Source of the DNA: Massilia sp. TS11
GTDB lineage: Bacteria; Pseudomonadota; Gammaproteobacteria; Burkholderiales; Burkholderiaceae_D
DNA length: 64,000 nucleotides
Direction of reading: 5' to 3'
Assembly: GCF_022012445.1 (NCBI RefSeq)
Contig: NZ_JAKLTS010000016.1
Span: 1 to 64,000, forward strand
Under the pieces are notes generated by a model. It was not told where the DNA came from, made no database searches, and saw only the letters and a list, made by a program, of their open reading frames with translations. Position numbers and translations under genes: made by a program. How positions within the stretch are numbered: the stretch's first letter is position 1; each line of letters opens with the position of its first letter. Below are positions 1 to 9,335 of this stretch, in pieces.

Positions 1-13
1 GATTTATCCGCGC

Positions 14-42
14 GGAAAAATGGGGTCTGACCCCATTTTTCC
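14..42. repeat. REP-like palindrome, copy A
   Basis: This is a perfect inverted repeat with 14-base arms around one central base. The core is GGGGTC-T-GACCCC flanked by A and T runs. It is preceded by GATTTATCC, which also flanks the copies near 25.9 kb and 56.2 kb. It lies upstream of the MarR-family gene and outside its promoter. The family resembles REP elements mobilised by RAYT transposases, but no transposase is present here. Confidence 0.85.
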
Positions 43-65
43 GTGCGCCAGCGCGCGGGCGTGGT

Positions 66-93
66 TTGGCATATACTAAGCAAAGCTTATTAT
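66..93 (+). promoter_or_regulatory. Promoter and probable MarR operator of the efflux operon
   Basis: A -35-like TTGGCA (66-71) and a -10-like TATTAT (88-93) are 16 bases apart. Between them and touching the -10 is a perfect inverted repeat, TAAGC-AAA-GCTTA (77-89). An operator placed there fits autorepression by the MarR protein encoded immediately downstream. The predicted start of transcription is only a few bases from the ATG at 105, so the leader is very short. No Shine-Dalgarno is visible. Confidence 0.6.
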
Positions 94-104
94 CTTGTTG
101 GCTT

Positions 105-533
105 ATGAAAACCGACCGTCCGAGTTTTGGATTTTTGCTGTCCAATGTCGCGCGCCTGATGCGCGGCGCCTTCGAACGCGAGCTCGAAGGCAGCAAGCTC
201 ACCCTGGCCCAGGCGCGCGCCCTGGTCTATGTGTCGCGCAATGAGGGGGTGCGCCAGGTGGCGCTGGCTGAGCTGCTCGAAGTCCAGCCGATGACGCTGG
301 CGCGCCTGCTCGACCAACTGGCCGCGGCCGGCCTGATCGAGCGCCGCGCCGACCCTGCGGACCGGCGCGCCTTCCGCATCTTTCTCACCCGCGCCGCTGA
401 TCCTTCGCTGGACATCATCGCGCGCGCCAGTGCCGCCATCCATGCACGCGCGCTGGACGGTCTGTCCGGCGCCGACGCGCAGGCCCTGATGCGGGCCCTT
501 GAAACCGTTCACAGCAATCTGTCCCTGCCATGA
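105..533 (+). CDS. MarR-family transcriptional regulator
   Basis: The 142-residue protein is a MarR-type winged helix-turn-helix repressor, probably a dimer that senses a phenolic or drug-like ligand. The recognition helix region (AELLEVQPMTLARLLDQL) and the wing with the family signature DPADRR are intact. A TTG at 66 would add 13 residues, but it lies inside the -35 element, so the ATG at 105 is chosen. The stop overlaps the ATG of the membrane fusion gene (ATGA). This makes it the first gene of an efflux operon which it probably represses, together with itself, through the inverted repeat at 77-89. The ligand is unknown. Confidence 0.88.
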   Translation: MKTDRPSFGFLLSNVARLMRGAFERELEGSKLTLAQARALVYVSRNEGVRQVALAELLEVQPMTLARLLDQLAAAGLIERRADPADRRAFRIFLTRAADPSLDIIARASAAIHARALDGLSGADAQALMRALETVHSNLSLP

Positions 534-1588
534 CTACCTCGACTCCTGTCCCCGACACGCCTACTCCCCCGTCGCGCGCGCGCCTGCGCCTGGTGCTGCT
601 GGTGCTGCTGCCTCTGCTGGCGGCCATCGGCGGCGGCCTGTTCTGGCTGCATGGCGGCCGCTATGTGGAAACCGATAATGCCTACGTCAAGGCCGATATG
701 GTGCCGGTCGGCGCCGATGTGGCGGGCAGCGTGCGTGAAGTCTTTGTGCGCGAGAACGAGGTGGTGCAGGCTGGCCAGCTGCTGTTCCGCATCGACCCGG
801 CGCCCTATGCGGCGGCCGTCGCCCGCGCCGAGGCGCGGCTGGCCCAGGCGCGCACCGATGTCGCCGCCCTCAAGGCCAGCTACCGCGAGAAGCAGGCCGA
901 GATCACGCTGGCGCGCACGCGCCAGGCCTTCGCCCTGAAAGATCAACAGCGCCAGGGTGAACTGGTGGCGCGCCAGTTCGTCTCGGCCTCGCGTTTCGAC
1001 GATGCGCGTCAGGCCACGGAACTGGCGGCCCAGCAGGTGACGGCACTCGAACAGGATCTCAAACGTATCGGCGCGGCCCTCGGCGGCACGGCCGACCTGC
1101 CGGAAGCGCGCCATCCGGCCGTCCTGGCTGCCCTGGCCGAACTGGAACAGGCGCGCATCGACCTGGCCCGCACCCAGGTGCGCGCGCCGGCCGCCGGCAC
1201 GGTCAGCAAGCCGCCCAAGGTCGGCCAGTACGTGCAGCCGGGCAGTCCGGCCCTGGCCCTGGTGGCCAGCAGTAATCTGTGGGTGGAGGCCAACTACCCG
1301 GAGACCGATCTCACCTATGTCCGCCCCGGCAATCCGGTCACGCTGCAGGTCGACACCTACCCGGGCCAGCTCTGGCATGGCACGGTCGATAGCCTGAGCC
1401 CGGCCACGGGCGCGGAATTCGCGGTACTGCCGGCCCAGAACGCCACCGGCAACTGGGTCAAGATCGCCCAGCGCGTGCCGGTGCGCATCCGCCTGCAGGC
1501 GACGCCGCAGCAGCCACCGCTGCGTGCCGGGCTGTCGGTGGTGGCCGATATCGACACCGGCCACCAGCGCCATCTGCCGGGAGCCTGA
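530..1588 (+). CDS. HlyD/EmrA-type membrane fusion protein
   Basis: This periplasmic adaptor subunit of a tripartite drug efflux pump links the inner-membrane transporter to an outer-membrane channel. The 352 residues comprise a short cytoplasmic segment, one membrane anchor at about 18-40 (LVLLVLLPLLAAIGGGLFWL), a biotinyl-lipoyl half (GRYVETDNAYVKADMVPV, the EmrA signature), a coiled-coil hairpin rich in Ala, Gln and Arg at about 95-190, the second lipoyl half (VRAPAAGTVSKPPKVGQYV) and a beta-barrel domain. It overlaps the regulator by 4 bases and is followed after 4 bases by the MFS transporter. No outer-membrane factor is encoded beside it, so a TolC-like protein elsewhere is presumably used. 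Confidence 0.92.
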   Translation: MTTSTPVPDTPTPPSRARLRLVLLVLLPLLAAIGGGLFWLHGGRYVETDNAYVKADMVPVGADVAGSVREVFVRENEVVQAGQLLFRIDPAPYAAAVARAEARLAQARTDVAALKASYREKQAEITLARTRQAFALKDQQRQGELVARQFVSASRFDDARQATELAAQQVTALEQDLKRIGAALGGTADLPEARHPAVLAALAELEQARIDLARTQVRAPAAGTVSKPPKVGQYVQPGSPALALVASSNLWVEANYPETDLTYVRPGNPVTLQVDTYPGQLWHGTVDSLSPATGAEFAVLPAQNATGNWVKIAQRVPVRIRLQATPQQPPLRAGLSVVADIDTGHQRHLPGA

Positions 1589-1592
1589 GGCC

Positions 1593-3089
1593 ATGCACGC
1601 GCGCCCCGCGCCGCCGCGCGCCATGGTGACCGTGGCCGTGATGCTGGCCACCATCATGCAGGCGCTCGACACGACCATCGCCAACGTCGCGCTGCCGCAT
1701 ATGCAGGGCAGCATGGGCGCGACCCAGGACCAGATTTCCTGGGTGCTGACCTCCTACATCGTGGCGGCCGCCATCTGCATGCCGCTGACCAGCTTTGTGG
1801 CCGCGCGCGTCGGCCGCAAGCGGGTCTTCCTGTGGTCGGTGGCCGGCTTCACGCTCGCCTCGATGCTGTGCGGCGCCGCCCAGAGCCTCGGCCAGATCGT
1901 CGCCTTCCGCCTGCTGCAGGGCGTGTTCGGCGCCAGCCTGGTGCCGCTGTCGCAGGCCGTGCTGCTCGATACCTATCCGCGCAAGCAGCATGGCTCGGCC
2001 ATGGCCCTGTGGGGCGTCGGCGTGATGGTCGGGCCCATCCTCGGGCCGGGCCTGGGCGGCTGGCTGACCGAGTACTACAGCTGGCGCTGGGTGTTCTACA
2101 TCAACCTGCCGTTCGGCCTGCTGGCCTGGGCCGGCATCGCCGCCTATGTCAGCGAAACCACGCCGGAGCGCACGCGCCGCTTCGACCTGCTCGGCTTCGC
2201 CCTGCTCTCGCTGGCCATCGGCAGCCTCCAGATGCTGCTTGACCGCGGCGCCTCGCTCGACTGGTTCGCCAGTCCCGAAATCGTGGCCGAAACCGTGCTG
2301 GCCGGCCTGTGCGCCTACCTGTTCGTGGCCCATATCTTCACCCACCCGCAGCCCTTCATCGCCCCGGGCCTGTTCAAGGACCGCAATTTCAGCGTCGGTC
2401 TGGTGTTCATCTTTCTGATCGGCGTGATCCTGCTGGCCACGATGGCCCTGCTGCCGCCCTTCATGCAGCAGCTGCTCGGCTATCCGGTGATCGACATCGG
2501 CCTGCTGCTGGCCCCGCGCGGGGTCGGCACCATGGCCGCCATGCTGCTGGCCGGACGTCTGGCCGGGCGCGTCGACGCGCGCCTGCCGGTCGGCGCCGGC
2601 CTGCTGCTGACCGCCTTCTCGCTGTGGCTGATGACACGCTTTACGGCCGAGGTCGGGCCCGGCGCCCTGATCGGCAGCGGCCTGCTGCAGGGTCTGGGCC
2701 TCGGCCTGATCTTTGTGCCCCTGTCGACGGCCACCTTCTCGACCCTGGCCGCACGCTACCGCACCGAGGCCACCGCCCTGTACAGCCTGGCGCGCAATAT
2801 CGGCTCCTCGATCGGCATCTCGGTGGTGATCAGCTACCTGTCGCACCAGCTGCAGGCCAACCACGCGGCCCTGGGCGCCTTCCTCACGCCGTTCCGCCTG
2901 GCCGTGCAGAGCGCCAGCGCGCACGGCGCCATTCAGCTCGACAGCACGGCCGGCCTGGCCCTGCTCAATGCCCAGCTGACGCGCCAGGCCGCCCTGCTCG
3001 CCTACCTGCAGGACTTCCGCCTGATGATGTGGATTAGCCTGGCGGCCCTGCCGCTGGTGCTGCTGCTGCGCCAGCCGGCCCCGGCTTAA
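1593..3089 (+). CDS. DHA2-family MFS multidrug transporter (EmrB-like)
   Basis: The protein is an inner-membrane proton antiporter of 498 residues with about 14 hydrophobic segments, the size and topology of EmrB/QacA (DHA2) transporters. Visible signatures are the helix-1 motif LDTTIANVALP typical of DHA2 exporters, the loop 2-3 motif (ARVGRKRVFL) and the motif-C glycine/proline helix (GVGVMVGPILGPGLGGWL). The ATG at 1593 follows the adaptor stop by 4 bases, so the two are co-translated. With the upstream adaptor and MarR repressor it forms a standard regulated efflux cassette. The substrate cannot be told from sequence. Confidence 0.92.
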   Translation: MHARPAPPRAMVTVAVMLATIMQALDTTIANVALPHMQGSMGATQDQISWVLTSYIVAAAICMPLTSFVAARVGRKRVFLWSVAGFTLASMLCGAAQSLGQIVAFRLLQGVFGASLVPLSQAVLLDTYPRKQHGSAMALWGVGVMVGPILGPGLGGWLTEYYSWRWVFYINLPFGLLAWAGIAAYVSETTPERTRRFDLLGFALLSLAIGSLQMLLDRGASLDWFASPEIVAETVLAGLCAYLFVAHIFTHPQPFIAPGLFKDRNFSVGLVFIFLIGVILLATMALLPPFMQQLLGYPVIDIGLLLAPRGVGTMAAMLLAGRLAGRVDARLPVGAGLLLTAFSLWLMTRFTAEVGPGALIGSGLLQGLGLGLIFVPLSTATFSTLAARYRTEATALYSLARNIGSSIGISVVISYLSHQLQANHAALGAFLTPFRLAVQSASAHGAIQLDSTAGLALLNAQLTRQAALLAYLQDFRLMMWISLAALPLVLLLRQPAPA

Positions 3090-3133
3090 TGCGGCCTTAA
3101 TGCTGGGCGCGGCATCATGCGCGCTTTCTGTTC

Positions 3134-4057
3134 ATGAAAGCCTGTTCCATGTTGCTGCGTATTCTGTTTGTCGTGCTGGCCCTGGCGGCCGGCCTGGCCC
3201 GCGCCGAGGCCGCGCGCACCCTGCCCACGCCGAGCGCGAGCGAGGCGCGCGTGGCCGGTCCCGACTGGCTGTCGGGCTCGCTCAATAACTACAACCTGTC
3301 GCTCACGGCCGCCCAGGACCTGCTGGTGTTCGCCCGTTCGGAGGCCGAATTCGCCCATGCGCGCATCCTGTTCGCGCGCCGCGGCGCGGACGGCTGGAGC
3401 CTGCCCGAAGCCCTGCCCTTCAGCGATGCGCGCTATCGCGATTCCGATCCCTGGCTGACGCCGGACGGGCAATGGCTGTACTTCACCTCGGACCGGCCGA
3501 CCGACGGCAGCACCACGGCGCGCAAGGACTTCGATCTGTGGCGCGTGCGCGTGGCCGGCGGCTGGGGCCAGCCCGAGCATCTGGACGGCGTCAACAGCGC
3601 CGGCATGGAACTCGGTCCGGAACTGCACGACGGCTGGCTGTACTTCAACAGCACGCGCCCGGGCGGCCCGGCCCGGCTGAGCATCTACCGTGCGCGCCAG
3701 CGCGCCGATGGCGGCTTCGACGCGCCCGAGCCGCTGCCGGCGCCGTTCAACAGCGGCTTCGCTCAGGGCGACTTCACGCTGTCGCCCGATGGCCGCACGG
3801 CCCTGTTTTGGCGCAAGCAGGACGCGGCCGCCGATGCCGACCTGTATGCGGTACGGCGCACGGCGGCCGGCTGGGGCGCGGCCGTGCATCTGCCGGCCCC
3901 GTTCAGCGCGCCGGGCTTCGACTTCACACCCGCTTTCGGGCCGGATGGGGAGAGCATCTATTTCGCCAGCACGCGCGGCGCGGCCGCTGGCATGGCCAAG
4001 CTGTATGTGGTGGCGCGCGCGGCGCTCGAGCAGGCGCTCGACCAGGCCGCGCGCTGA
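3134..4057 (+). CDS. Secreted TolB-like PD40 beta-propeller protein
   Basis: The 307-residue protein begins with a signal peptide (MLLRILFVVLALAAGLARA after a short leader) and then carries repeated blades of PD40/WD40-like type. Examples are DPWLTPDGQWLYFTSDRP, FTLSPDGRTALFWRK and FTPAFGPDGESIYFASTR. This is the TolB C-terminal propeller fold, usually a periplasmic protein-protein interaction module. No catalytic domain is seen. It is too far from the efflux operon stop to be clearly co-transcribed (44 bases), and its stop lies 4 bases from the convergent solute-binding gene. The biological role is unknown. Confidence 0.75.
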   Translation: MKACSMLLRILFVVLALAAGLARAEAARTLPTPSASEARVAGPDWLSGSLNNYNLSLTAAQDLLVFARSEAEFAHARILFARRGADGWSLPEALPFSDARYRDSDPWLTPDGQWLYFTSDRPTDGSTTARKDFDLWRVRVAGGWGQPEHLDGVNSAGMELGPELHDGWLYFNSTRPGGPARLSIYRARQRADGGFDAPEPLPAPFNSGFAQGDFTLSPDGRTALFWRKQDAAADADLYAVRRTAAGWGAAVHLPAPFSAPGFDFTPAFGPDGESIYFASTRGAAAGMAKLYVVARAALEQALDQAAR

Positions 4058-4061
4058 GGCA

Positions 4062-4823
4062 TCAAGGCATGTCGGCCGTTTTCGGGTCGACCCAGTTTTC
4101 CCACTTCTTCTCGATCTTCTTGACGGTGCCGTCCTTGTGCATGCCTTCCAGGGCGGCATTCATCTGATCGATCAGGCTGTCGGGCACGGCCGGATTGCAG
4201 GCCAGGTAGACCTTGATGCTGCGGAAGGACAGCACCGGCACGATCTTGTTGGTCCAGCCGTAGCGCTCGACCAGGCTGCTGGCGGCCTTCATGCTGCCCG
4301 CCCACAGGTCGATCCGGTTCATCAGCAGCTTCTTCGGATTGATGGTGTCGTTCTGCACCGGGTCGGTGTGAAAGCCGCGCGCGCGCAGGAACTCGTCGCG
4401 GGCGTCGCCGTGGTAGGTGCCGATGCGCAGATTGCGCGCGTCGTCCAGCGTGCGGATCTGGAATTTGTGGTCGGCGCGCGCGAACAGGATCCACTCGCCC
4501 TGATCGACCGGGCCCACCCACTTGAAGCTGGTTTCGCGCTCGGGCACGCGGGTGGTGGCGAACACGCAGGCATCCTTCTCCTGCAGCGCGAACGCATAGG
4601 CCCGCTTCCAGGGCAACAGGTCGAGCGTGTATTTGATGCCGGTGCGGGCCAGGATCTCGCGCACCTTCTCGGTATTGCCGCCAGTGACGCGCCCATCTTC
4701 GAGGAAGGACGAGGGCGGCGAATGCTCGGTCGTGATGTGCAGCACACTCGGCCAGCCGGGCGCGCTGGCCTGCGCCAGGGGCGCGGCCAGGAGGATCAGA
4801 AAGCCTGCCAGACGAGATTGCAT
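4062..4823 (-). CDS. Periplasmic solute-binding protein, amino-acid type (SBP family 3)
   Basis: The 253-residue protein has a cleavable signal peptide (MQSRLAGFLILLAAPLAQASA) followed by one PBP2 fold of the SBP_bac_3 type. Recognisable are the N-terminal strand with SPPSSFLEDGRVTGGNTEKV, the RIGTYHGDARDEFLRARGF hinge region, and a C-terminal KDGTVKKIEKKWENW helix. An upstream in-frame ATG (4844) would spoil the signal peptide, so the start at 4823 is preferred. No permease or ATPase genes are adjacent, so it may be an orphan sensor or binding protein rather than part of an ABC transporter. The ligand is not predictable. Confidence 0.8.
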   Translation of the reverse strand: MQSRLAGFLILLAAPLAQASAPGWPSVLHITTEHSPPSSFLEDGRVTGGNTEKVREILARTGIKYTLDLLPWKRAYAFALQEKDACVFATTRVPERETSFKWVGPVDQGEWILFARADHKFQIRTLDDARNLRIGTYHGDARDEFLRARGFHTDPVQNDTINPKKLLMNRIDLWAGSMKAASSLVERYGWTNKIVPVLSFRSIKVYLACNPAVPDSLIDQMNAALEGMHKDGTVKKIEKKWENWVDPKTADMP

Positions 4824-4892
4824 GCAAGGATTGTACGCCCGCATGCAAACTTAATCGTCGTCAAGACTTCAATATTGCTGTGAGAATATTTT

Positions 4893-6008
4893 TCAGGCGC
4901 GCGCGAGCAGTTCGCGGTACAGGGCCGCGTAATTGCTGCCCATCTGCTCGGCCGTGAACAGGGCCTGGTAGCGCGCCGCCGCCCGCGCGCCCATCGCGGC
5001 CGCCATGGCCGGCTGCTCCCACAGGGTGCGCATGGCGGCAGCCAGCGCCTGGGGATCGCTGGGCGGCACCACCAGGCCGGTGTCGCCGTGCACATTGATG
5101 TAGGTGGTGCCGGTGCCAATCTCGCTCGAGATCATCGGCTTGCCATACATCGCGCCTTCGAGCAGGGAAATGCCGAAGGCCTCGGAGCGCAGGTGCGAGG
5201 GAAAGGCGACCGCGTAGCACAGCTGCAGCAGGGCCACCTTGTCCGGCTCATCGAGGGCGCCGACGAACAGCACATTGCGCAGGCCGAGCCGGCTGGCATG
5301 GGCCTTGAGCTCCTCTTCGATCGGGCCGGCGCCGACGATCACCACCGGATAGTCGCACTGGGCCATGGCGTCGAGCAGGATGTGCAGGCCCTTGTAGTAG
5401 CGCAGCACGCCGACGAACAGGAAGAATTTTTCGCCCGTCACGGCGCGCCAGCGCGCCAACCGCGCCGCGTCGGGCACCGGGTAGATCTGCTGGTCGAGCC
5501 CGTAGGTGATCGTGCGCGTCTTGGCGCGAAAGCGCGCCAGCACTTCGGACGAGGCCAGATAATTCGGCGAGGTGGCGACGATCGCATCGACCTGGGCCAG
5601 GAAGCGGTTGCGCAGCGGCGTGTACAGCTTGTTCAGATAGCGCTGGCGCACGATGTCCGAGTGGTAGGTCACCAGGCTGGGCTTGCGCACGCCGCCAAGG
5701 AAATGCGCGAGGTCCATGAAGGGCCAGGGGAAATGGTAGTGCACCAGATCGGCCTCGGCCGCCAGCGCGCGCAGCTGGCCGATCGCGCGCCAGGACAGGC
5801 CGGTGGAGGCGAACTCCAGATCGAGCGGGGCGCGCACCACGCGCGTGCCTTCGAACATGAATTCGGGCCGGTCGCGCTCGCGCGTCAGGGTCAGCACGGT
5901 CGGCTCGACGCCAAGCGGGCGGGTACTCGCGCACAGCTGGCGGATCACCTGCTCGACGCCGCCGAGCGAATCCGGGTAATAGGTCTTGTAGAAATGCAGG
6001 ACGCGCAT
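4893..6008 (-). CDS. Glycosyltransferase family 4 (distal gene of the rhamnose cluster)
   Basis: This 371-residue GT-B enzyme of family 4 transfers an activated sugar to a glycan in the cytoplasm. The N-terminal half begins MRVLHFYKTYYPDSLGGVE, the acceptor-side fold with its glycine-rich loop. The C-terminal half holds FVGVLRYYKGLHILLDAM and the EX7E-type donor site (SEAFGISLLEGAMYGKPMIS). A TTG codon directly precedes the ATG; the ATG at 6008 is used. It ends the gmd-rmd-GT4-GT4 operon, with 9 bases to the upstream gene. That context makes it a candidate D-rhamnosyl or mannosyl transferase comparable to Wbp/Wbd enzymes. The specificity is inference. Confidence 0.85.
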   Translation of the reverse strand: MRVLHFYKTYYPDSLGGVEQVIRQLCASTRPLGVEPTVLTLTRERDRPEFMFEGTRVVRAPLDLEFASTGLSWRAIGQLRALAAEADLVHYHFPWPFMDLAHFLGGVRKPSLVTYHSDIVRQRYLNKLYTPLRNRFLAQVDAIVATSPNYLASSEVLARFRAKTRTITYGLDQQIYPVPDAARLARWRAVTGEKFFLFVGVLRYYKGLHILLDAMAQCDYPVVIVGAGPIEEELKAHASRLGLRNVLFVGALDEPDKVALLQLCYAVAFPSHLRSEAFGISLLEGAMYGKPMISSEIGTGTTYINVHGDTGLVVPPSDPQALAAAMRTLWEQPAMAAAMGARAAARYQALFTAEQMGSNYAALYRELLARA

Positions 6009-6017
6009 CAAGCGAAC

Positions 6018-7151
6018 TCAGGCCGAAAGGACCGCATGATACACGGCCCGCGTGCGCGCCGCCGTGGCCGACCAGCTCAGCTCGGCCGCACGCGCGCGCC
6101 CGCGCGCCACGCAGCGGGCGGCCAGGGCCGGTTCGCGCAGCAGCGCATGCATGGCCTCGGCCAGGCCGGCCACATCATACGGATCGACCTCGAGCGCCGC
6201 GCCCTGGCAGACTTCGGGCACCGAACTGGCGCGCGCGGCCACCACCGGAATGCCGGAGGCGAAGGCCTCGACCAGCGGAATTCCGAAGCCCTCGTACAGC
6301 GAGGGGAAGACGAAGGCCGCGGCCGCCGCGTACAGGGCGCGCAGGCTGGCGCTGTCGCGTACCTGGTCGAGCCAGTGGACGGGCTCGCCGGCCGCGCGCG
6401 CCGCCGCGAGCTGGGCCACGAGGCTCTCGCAGCGCCAGCCGCGCGCGCCGACGATCACCAGCGGATGCTCGGCGCGCACGGCCGGCGGAAGGGCGCGCCA
6501 GGCGGCCAGCAGACGTTCCAGATTCTTGCGCGGCTGCAGGGTGCCGACGAACAGGAAATAGCCGGGCCGCAGGTCGTGGCGCGCCAGGGTGGCGGCCACC
6601 GCGGCCGGCTCCGGCGCCACGCTCCATTCGGGACCGACGCCGCAAGGCACGACCGAGACCTTGTGCGGATCGACGCCGAAGCAGTCGACCAGCTCGGCGA
6701 TGGCGAATTCGGACAGGGCGATCACATGGTCGGCATGGCGCACGGCCTGGCGCTGCAGCCAGTTCTTCAGGCGGCGCAGGCGCGGATTGCACCACTCGGG
6801 ATACTGGATCGGCAGCGCGTCGTGCAGGGTGGCCACCACCGGGCAGTCCATGCGCACCACGCGGTAGTCGGTCACATGGAAGACGTCGACCGGCATGTGC
6901 ATGCGGTGCACGCGCGGGGTCAGCAGATCGGTCAGCAGGGCGCGCTCGAAGGACTGGGGCAGGGCCTGGCCGACCGTGATGGCGCGCGCATCGCCACGCA
7001 GCGGCGGAAACGAATACCCCTGCACCGTGCAGTCCGCCTGCGGCAGATGGGTCAGCAGGGCCTGGGTGTAGACGCCAATGCCGTCGAGCCGGCCCGCATT
7101 CAGGCCGGGCTCGACCATTGTCGTGCCGAGGCCGACCCGCAGCCCGTTCAC
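6018..7151 (-). CDS. Glycosyltransferase family 4 (MtfB/WbpY-like)
   Basis: The 377-residue GT-B glycosyltransferase has the features of mannosyl/rhamnosyltransferases: the N-terminal loop NAGRLDGIGVYTQALL, the motif VVATLHDALPIQYPEW, the donor-side strand FLFVGTLQPRKNLERLL, and the EX7E nucleotide-sugar motif in SLYEGFGIPLVEAFASGIPVV. Its ATG overlaps the rmd stop by 4 bases, so translation is coupled. With GDP-D-rhamnose made by the two preceding genes, it probably adds D-rhamnose to a cell-surface glycan. This is inferred from context only. Confidence 0.87.
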   Translation of the reverse strand: MNGLRVGLGTTMVEPGLNAGRLDGIGVYTQALLTHLPQADCTVQGYSFPPLRGDARAITVGQALPQSFERALLTDLLTPRVHRMHMPVDVFHVTDYRVVRMDCPVVATLHDALPIQYPEWCNPRLRRLKNWLQRQAVRHADHVIALSEFAIAELVDCFGVDPHKVSVVPCGVGPEWSVAPEPAAVAATLARHDLRPGYFLFVGTLQPRKNLERLLAAWRALPPAVRAEHPLVIVGARGWRCESLVAQLAAARAAGEPVHWLDQVRDSASLRALYAAAAAFVFPSLYEGFGIPLVEAFASGIPVVAARASSVPEVCQGAALEVDPYDVAGLAEAMHALLREPALAARCVARGRARAAELSWSATAARTRAVYHAVLSA

Positions 7152-8092
7152 GCCGAATACATCCAGCGCAGCGTCTGGTCCAGCGGGGGGATGTCGAGGG
7201 TGCCGACGATCCGCAGCAGCTTGTCATTGCTGCCGCTCAGGCGCAGCACATCGTTCTGGCGCACGAAGGCCGGATTGACGGCCACCTGGATCGGATAGCC
7301 GGCGATGCGGCTCATCATGTCGAGCACCGTTTCAAGCGCATAGGCCTGGCCCGAGCAGACATTCACGGTCTGGCCGGCCGGCGCCACGGCAAGCAGACGG
7401 CGGTAGGCCTGGGCGACCATGCGCACATCGGAAAAATCGCGCGCGATGGCCAGGTTGCCAAGCTCGATGGCGGGCGCCTGGCGCCTGAAATGGTCGACGA
7501 TCTTGGGCAGCAGGAAGTTCAGTTCCTGGCCGACGCCCGTGTAATTGAAGGGGCGCGCGATCGTGATCGGCAGCTTGTCCTGCCACAGGTGCGCCATATG
7601 CTCCATGGCCAGCTTGGACACGGCGTAGTCATTGGCCGGGGCCGGCGGCGTGCTTTCATCGATGTGCTCGCGCCCGGTATTGCCGTAGACATTCGCGCTA
7701 GAGGCCAGCAGCACGGCCTGGGGCGGGCGCGCCAGCGCGGCCAGGGCGGCCAGCAGATGGCGCGTGCCGATCAGATTGACTTCGTAGAACAGGGCGGCGT
7801 CGGTGGCGGCCACGAAGGCGATGCCGGCCAGGTGGGCGACCACGTCGGGCGCCACGCGCGCGACCAGCTCGGCCACGGCGGCGCTGTCACGCAGGTCGAC
7901 CGGGAAAGTGTTGACGTGGTCGGCTTCCTCGCCTGGCAGCACGGTGCCGAACACGGTGTAGCCGGCCTCGCTCAGCTGGGCGGCCAGGTAGCGGCCGGTG
8001 AAGCCACGGATCCCGGTGATCAGGGCCCGCTTGCCCTGGCCTTCCTTGTCGAGCGCCAGGGCCGGGATTTTTTCCGTGGCCATGATGTTCAT
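7148..8092 (-). CDS. rmd: GDP-6-deoxy-D-mannose reductase (SDR family)
   Basis: This 314-residue extended short-chain dehydrogenase reduces the 4-keto group of GDP-4-dehydro-6-deoxy-D-mannose to give GDP-D-rhamnose. It has the dinucleotide-binding loop TGIRGFTGRYLA and the catalytic Tyr/Lys pair in YAVSKLAMEHMA. A substrate-side RPFNYTGVGQ motif also fits the Rmd family. An N-terminal extension of about 20 residues precedes the Rossmann fold; the start could be either of two ATGs (8092 or 8083). The gene follows gmd by one base and overlaps the next glycosyltransferase by four, so substrate production and use are in one operon. A 4,6-dehydratase/reductase of other specificity is the main alternative. 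Confidence 0.87.
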   Translation of the reverse strand: MNIMATEKIPALALDKEGQGKRALITGIRGFTGRYLAAQLSEAGYTVFGTVLPGEEADHVNTFPVDLRDSAAVAELVARVAPDVVAHLAGIAFVAATDAALFYEVNLIGTRHLLAALAALARPPQAVLLASSANVYGNTGREHIDESTPPAPANDYAVSKLAMEHMAHLWQDKLPITIARPFNYTGVGQELNFLLPKIVDHFRRQAPAIELGNLAIARDFSDVRMVAQAYRRLLAVAPAGQTVNVCSGQAYALETVLDMMSRIAGYPIQVAVNPAFVRQNDVLRLSGSNDKLLRIVGTLDIPPLDQTLRWMYSA

Positions 8093-8093
8093 G

Positions 8094-9212
<1,119 letters not shown>

Positions 9213-9306
9213 CTATGGGAAAGCCTGCAGTGGCGGTCAATCATGCACGTTTGACAACATGCACACTCCCCATCATAAAGCCTGGGGAAGCGCGCACGGC
9301 AGGCAA

Positions 9307-9322
9307 TTACAAGCTGTTACGA
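9307..9322. promoter_or_regulatory. Period-10 direct repeat, TTACAA-N4-TTACGA
   Basis: Two TTAC-type half sites with exactly 10-base spacing lie between the end of the malic enzyme gene and the start of gmd. Related repeats occur at 24525-24540 and 54017-54032. Tandem half sites one helical turn apart are typical of OmpR/PhoB-family response regulators. The regulator is unknown. Confidence 0.4.
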
Positions 9323-9335
9323 TCTGGATCAAGGT

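Noticed and set aside
9251-9279. TTGACA followed by ATAAAG about 18 bases later on the + strand
   Set aside because: The -35 is perfect but the -10 is weak, and the promoter would point into the 3' end of the leftward malic enzyme gene. No gene lies in that direction; an antisense RNA is possible but unsupported.
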